NCBI GenBank assembly: GCA_031388245.1
Contig: JANNED010000221.1
Location: 1-7,912 of the forward strand
Reading direction: 5' to 3'
DNA from: JANMDU01 sp031388245
GTDB taxonomy: Bacteria; Pseudomonadota; Gammaproteobacteria; Burkholderiales; Burkholderiaceae_C
Length of the DNA: 7,912 bases
This document shows, piece by piece, positions 6,283 to 7,912 of this stretch. The translations under genes and the position numbers were made by a program. A model generated the notes under the pieces. It was given only the letters and a program-made list of their open reading frames with translations. It ran no database searches and had not been told where the DNA came from. Each line of letters starts with the position of its first letter. The first letter of the stretch is position 1.

Positions 6283-7912
6283 ATGGCTTGGAAGCGTTGG
6301 CAAATCATCGTAAGTGTTGCTCTGCTGTTGTGTGCAACAGCCGCCTCGGCCTTGTCTTTAGGCCGTGTGCGCGGCACGCCTTTGTTAGGGCGCGGGCTCG
6401 ACCTCGCAGTGCAGTTGAATTTGGAAGCCCAAGAGCTTGCGCCCGAAGCCAATTGCTTGAGCGCTGAAATTTTTTATGGTGATCTGCGTGTCTCGCCGAG
6501 TTTGATCAATGTCGGCGTGGAGCGTCAGCCATCTGGCGAATGGCGTGTTCGCGTGCGATCTTCCGGCATTGTCGATGAACCTGTGGTGACGCTGTATTTG
6601 CGCTCCACCTGCGCAGCGTCGATATCGCGCCGATACGTCTTATTGGCTGAAACGCTGAGCGATGCCGATGCTGGCGCAGCACCTTCCTTGCCGATGGTGA
6701 TTGCACCCGTCTTGCCCAGCGCGGCAGCTTCCGCCACGCCGCCTATTGCTGCTACAGCCGCTGGGCGTGTGCCACAAGCTTTGCAAGCCAATCCTGCCCA
6801 AGGTGGCAGTGCAAATGCGGCGAGCCAAAGCAGCTCAGCGAGCAACAATGCAGCGCGGGCAGAGCGCAGGCAAGCCGCACGCGAAGCACGCCAGCTTGCA
6901 AGAAGGCCAGCGCCCGCGCAAATTGAAGGCAGCAATGATGCACCTGCCGCCGCGCCACGCTCCTCGCTCATGCGCAAAAGCGCGAGCCAAGCCAAAGCTT
7001 CAACGCCCCGCTTGCAATTGGATTTGCTCGATCTCAGCAGCGCTGAGCTCAATCTGCGCGGCTCTGCGGAGCTGAGCAGCGCGCCCTCTGGTGATGAAAA
7101 TGTGCGCCGCCAGGCGCAAGCCTTGTGGCGCAGCTTGAATGCCACGCCAGAAGATGCGATGCGCGATACCCTGCGCCTCGAAACGCTCGAGACCCAAATG
7201 CGCAGTGCCATGGAGCAAAGCAAACGCCAGAGCCAAGACATTGCGACGCTTTCTGCGGATTTGCAGGCAGCGCAGCGGGCGCGCTACCTCAATCCCTTCA
7301 CAATTTTTGTTGCGTTGCTCGCCCTAGCGGGCGTGATCTTGAGTGTTGTGTTGTGGCGGCGAAGTGTTTCTAGTGATCAGCCATGGTGGGGCAATGCCAA
7401 AGAACAAGAAGCGCAAGATGAGCTGCATTTGTGGGAGCATCTTGCAGATGGCTCAGCGCCTCCGGTACCTCCAGTGCCCCCAGATGCCAAATCTGAGCGC
7501 GCGAATGCGGGCGCTGCTTTGCGCACAAGCAGCCCGTCTGCAACAAAAGCCAAAGCGCCAAGTGCTGCACTCGAAGGCTTGGATGCCCTGAACACCAGCC
7601 CCGGCGTGCTGGCACAAAAGGGCTCGCAAGGCCCGCTTCGTTTCGTGGAAAAGGCCAATGCGCCGATTGATTTCAAGCCCGCATCCGACATGCAAAGCCG
7701 AGAAACGGCGAAGATCAAATCGCTGGGGCAATCGCTAGGCGCTGGCCGTGGTGGCAGCATGGGGCGGGTCGACAGCACGCCGCCACCCTCGCTCATGCCA
7801 CCGCCAAGTGCGGGGCGCGGCAGCACCGCCAAATCTGCGTCAAGCAAAAGCGGTGTGCGTGCCAGCCGTTCGTTTGCCCACAGCGATTTTGGAGGTAGCG
7901 GCTTCAGCAGCT
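6283..7912 (+). CDS. FimV-like membrane protein (cut by right edge)
   Basis: ATG 6283 opens 543 codons with no stop before the window ends. Residues 1-24 are a clear Sec signal peptide (basic MAWKRW, hydrophobic core, cleavage after ATAASA), which supports this start although no strong ribosome-binding site is seen. The next region, about 25-125 (LSLGRVRGTPLLGRGLDLAV..., FYGDLRVSP, VDEPVVTLYLRSTC, RRYVLLAE), matches the N-terminal domain of FimV/TspA proteins. It holds two cysteines, Cys58 and Cys110, that could form a periplasmic disulfide. About 125-265 is Ala/Ser/Gln/Arg-rich and low in complexity; about 290-335 is a charged heptad-like stretch, probably coiled coil. One membrane segment at 338-358 is followed by RR, placing the rest (Pro/Ala/Ser/Lys-rich) in the cytoplasm. 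FimV proteins act at the cell pole in type IV pilus assembly and peptidoglycan binding. No LysM domain is recognisable, and the tetratricopeptide C-terminus, if any, is beyond the edge. It diverges from the dehydrogenase gene. FimV-related is confident; true FimV function is not. Confidence 0.85.
   Translation, partial: MAWKRWQIIVSVALLLCATAASALSLGRVRGTPLLGRGLDLAVQLNLEAQELAPEANCLSAEIFYGDLRVSPSLINVGVERQPSGEWRVRVRSSGIVDEPVVTLYLRSTCAASISRRYVLLAETLSDADAGAAPSLPMVIAPVLPSAAASATPPIAATAAGRVPQALQANPAQGGSANAASQSSSASNNAARAERRQAAREARQLARRPAPAQIEGSNDAPAAAPRSSLMRKSASQAKASTPRLQLDLLDLSSAELNLRGSAELSSAPSGDENVRRQAQALWRSLNATPEDAMRDTLRLETLETQMRSAMEQSKRQSQDIATLSADLQAAQRARYLNPFTIFVALLALAGVILSVVLWRRSVSSDQPWWGNAKEQEAQDELHLWEHLADGSAPPVPPVPPDAKSERANAGAALRTSSPSATKAKAPSAALEGLDALNTSPGVLAQKGSQGPLRFVEKANAPIDFKPASDMQSRETAKIKSLGQSLGAGRGGSMGRVDSTPPPSLMPPPSAGRGSTAKSASSKSGVRASRSFAHSDFGGSGFSS

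Noticed and set aside
6319..6345. Possible lipoprotein signal at Cys17 of the FimV-like protein
   Set aside because: The residues before the cysteine are LLL, which does not fit a lipobox; ATAASA is a good standard signal-peptidase site.
6525..7241. 238-codon minus-strand open frame opposite the FimV-like gene
   Set aside because: The product is Ala/Ser/Arg/Leu-rich and of low complexity, the expected antisense reading of an Ala/Ser/Gln-rich gene; no domain or start signal supports it.
1..7912. tRNA, rRNA, CRISPR array, insertion sequence, integrase or attachment site
   Set aside because: None was seen; there are no regularly spaced direct repeats and no transposase-like frames, and nearly all bases lie in ordinary chromosomal genes.

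Overview
The window looks like chromosomal DNA from a beta-proteobacterium of the order Burkholderiales, most likely Comamonadaceae or a relative. This rests on the recognisable protein families (a PaaH-type 3-hydroxyacyl-CoA dehydrogenase coupled to a PaaG-like crotonase, a FimV-type protein, IlvD), a moderately high GC content, and short AT-rich hairpins with GCTA/TAGC ends that recall repeats I know from that family. The placement is inferred from memory of such proteins, not from a search.

Layout. Bases 1-857 (minus) hold the N-terminal half of an FbpB-type iron(III) ABC permease that runs off the left edge. Thirteen bases away and divergent is a complete FbpC-type ATPase (871-1944, plus). 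The junction carries two overlapping inverted repeats, one resembling a Fur box, so the pair is probably iron-repressed. A short convergent spacer with a weak hairpin separates fbpC from ilvD (2039-3736, minus), the dihydroxy-acid dehydratase of branched-chain amino-acid synthesis. Upstream of ilvD on the same strand lie a crotonase-fold enzyme (3795-4604) and a 520-residue 3-hydroxyacyl-CoA dehydrogenase (4604-6166), joined by a TGATG stop/start overlap. Divergent from these, a FimV-like membrane protein starts at 6283 (plus) and runs off the right edge.

How the genes fit together. The two iron-transport genes would supply a membrane channel subunit and an energising subunit of one ferric importer; the periplasmic binding protein is not in view. 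The dehydrogenase and crotonase would perform steps of beta-oxidation or of phenylacetate-type ring-cleavage-product degradation. ilvD is co-directional 58 bases downstream and could share a transcript, but its role is biosynthetic. The FimV-like gene belongs to cell-pole, type IV pilus or peptidoglycan-associated functions and has no visible link to the rest.

I see no evidence of a new multi-gene system, mobile element, CRISPR array, tRNA or rRNA. The points most worth a second look are the double palindrome at the fbpB/fbpC junction, an AT-rich hairpin-bearing stretch translated as a linker inside the dehydrogenase, the loss of both classical crotonase glutamates, and a FimV-like protein without an obvious LysM domain.
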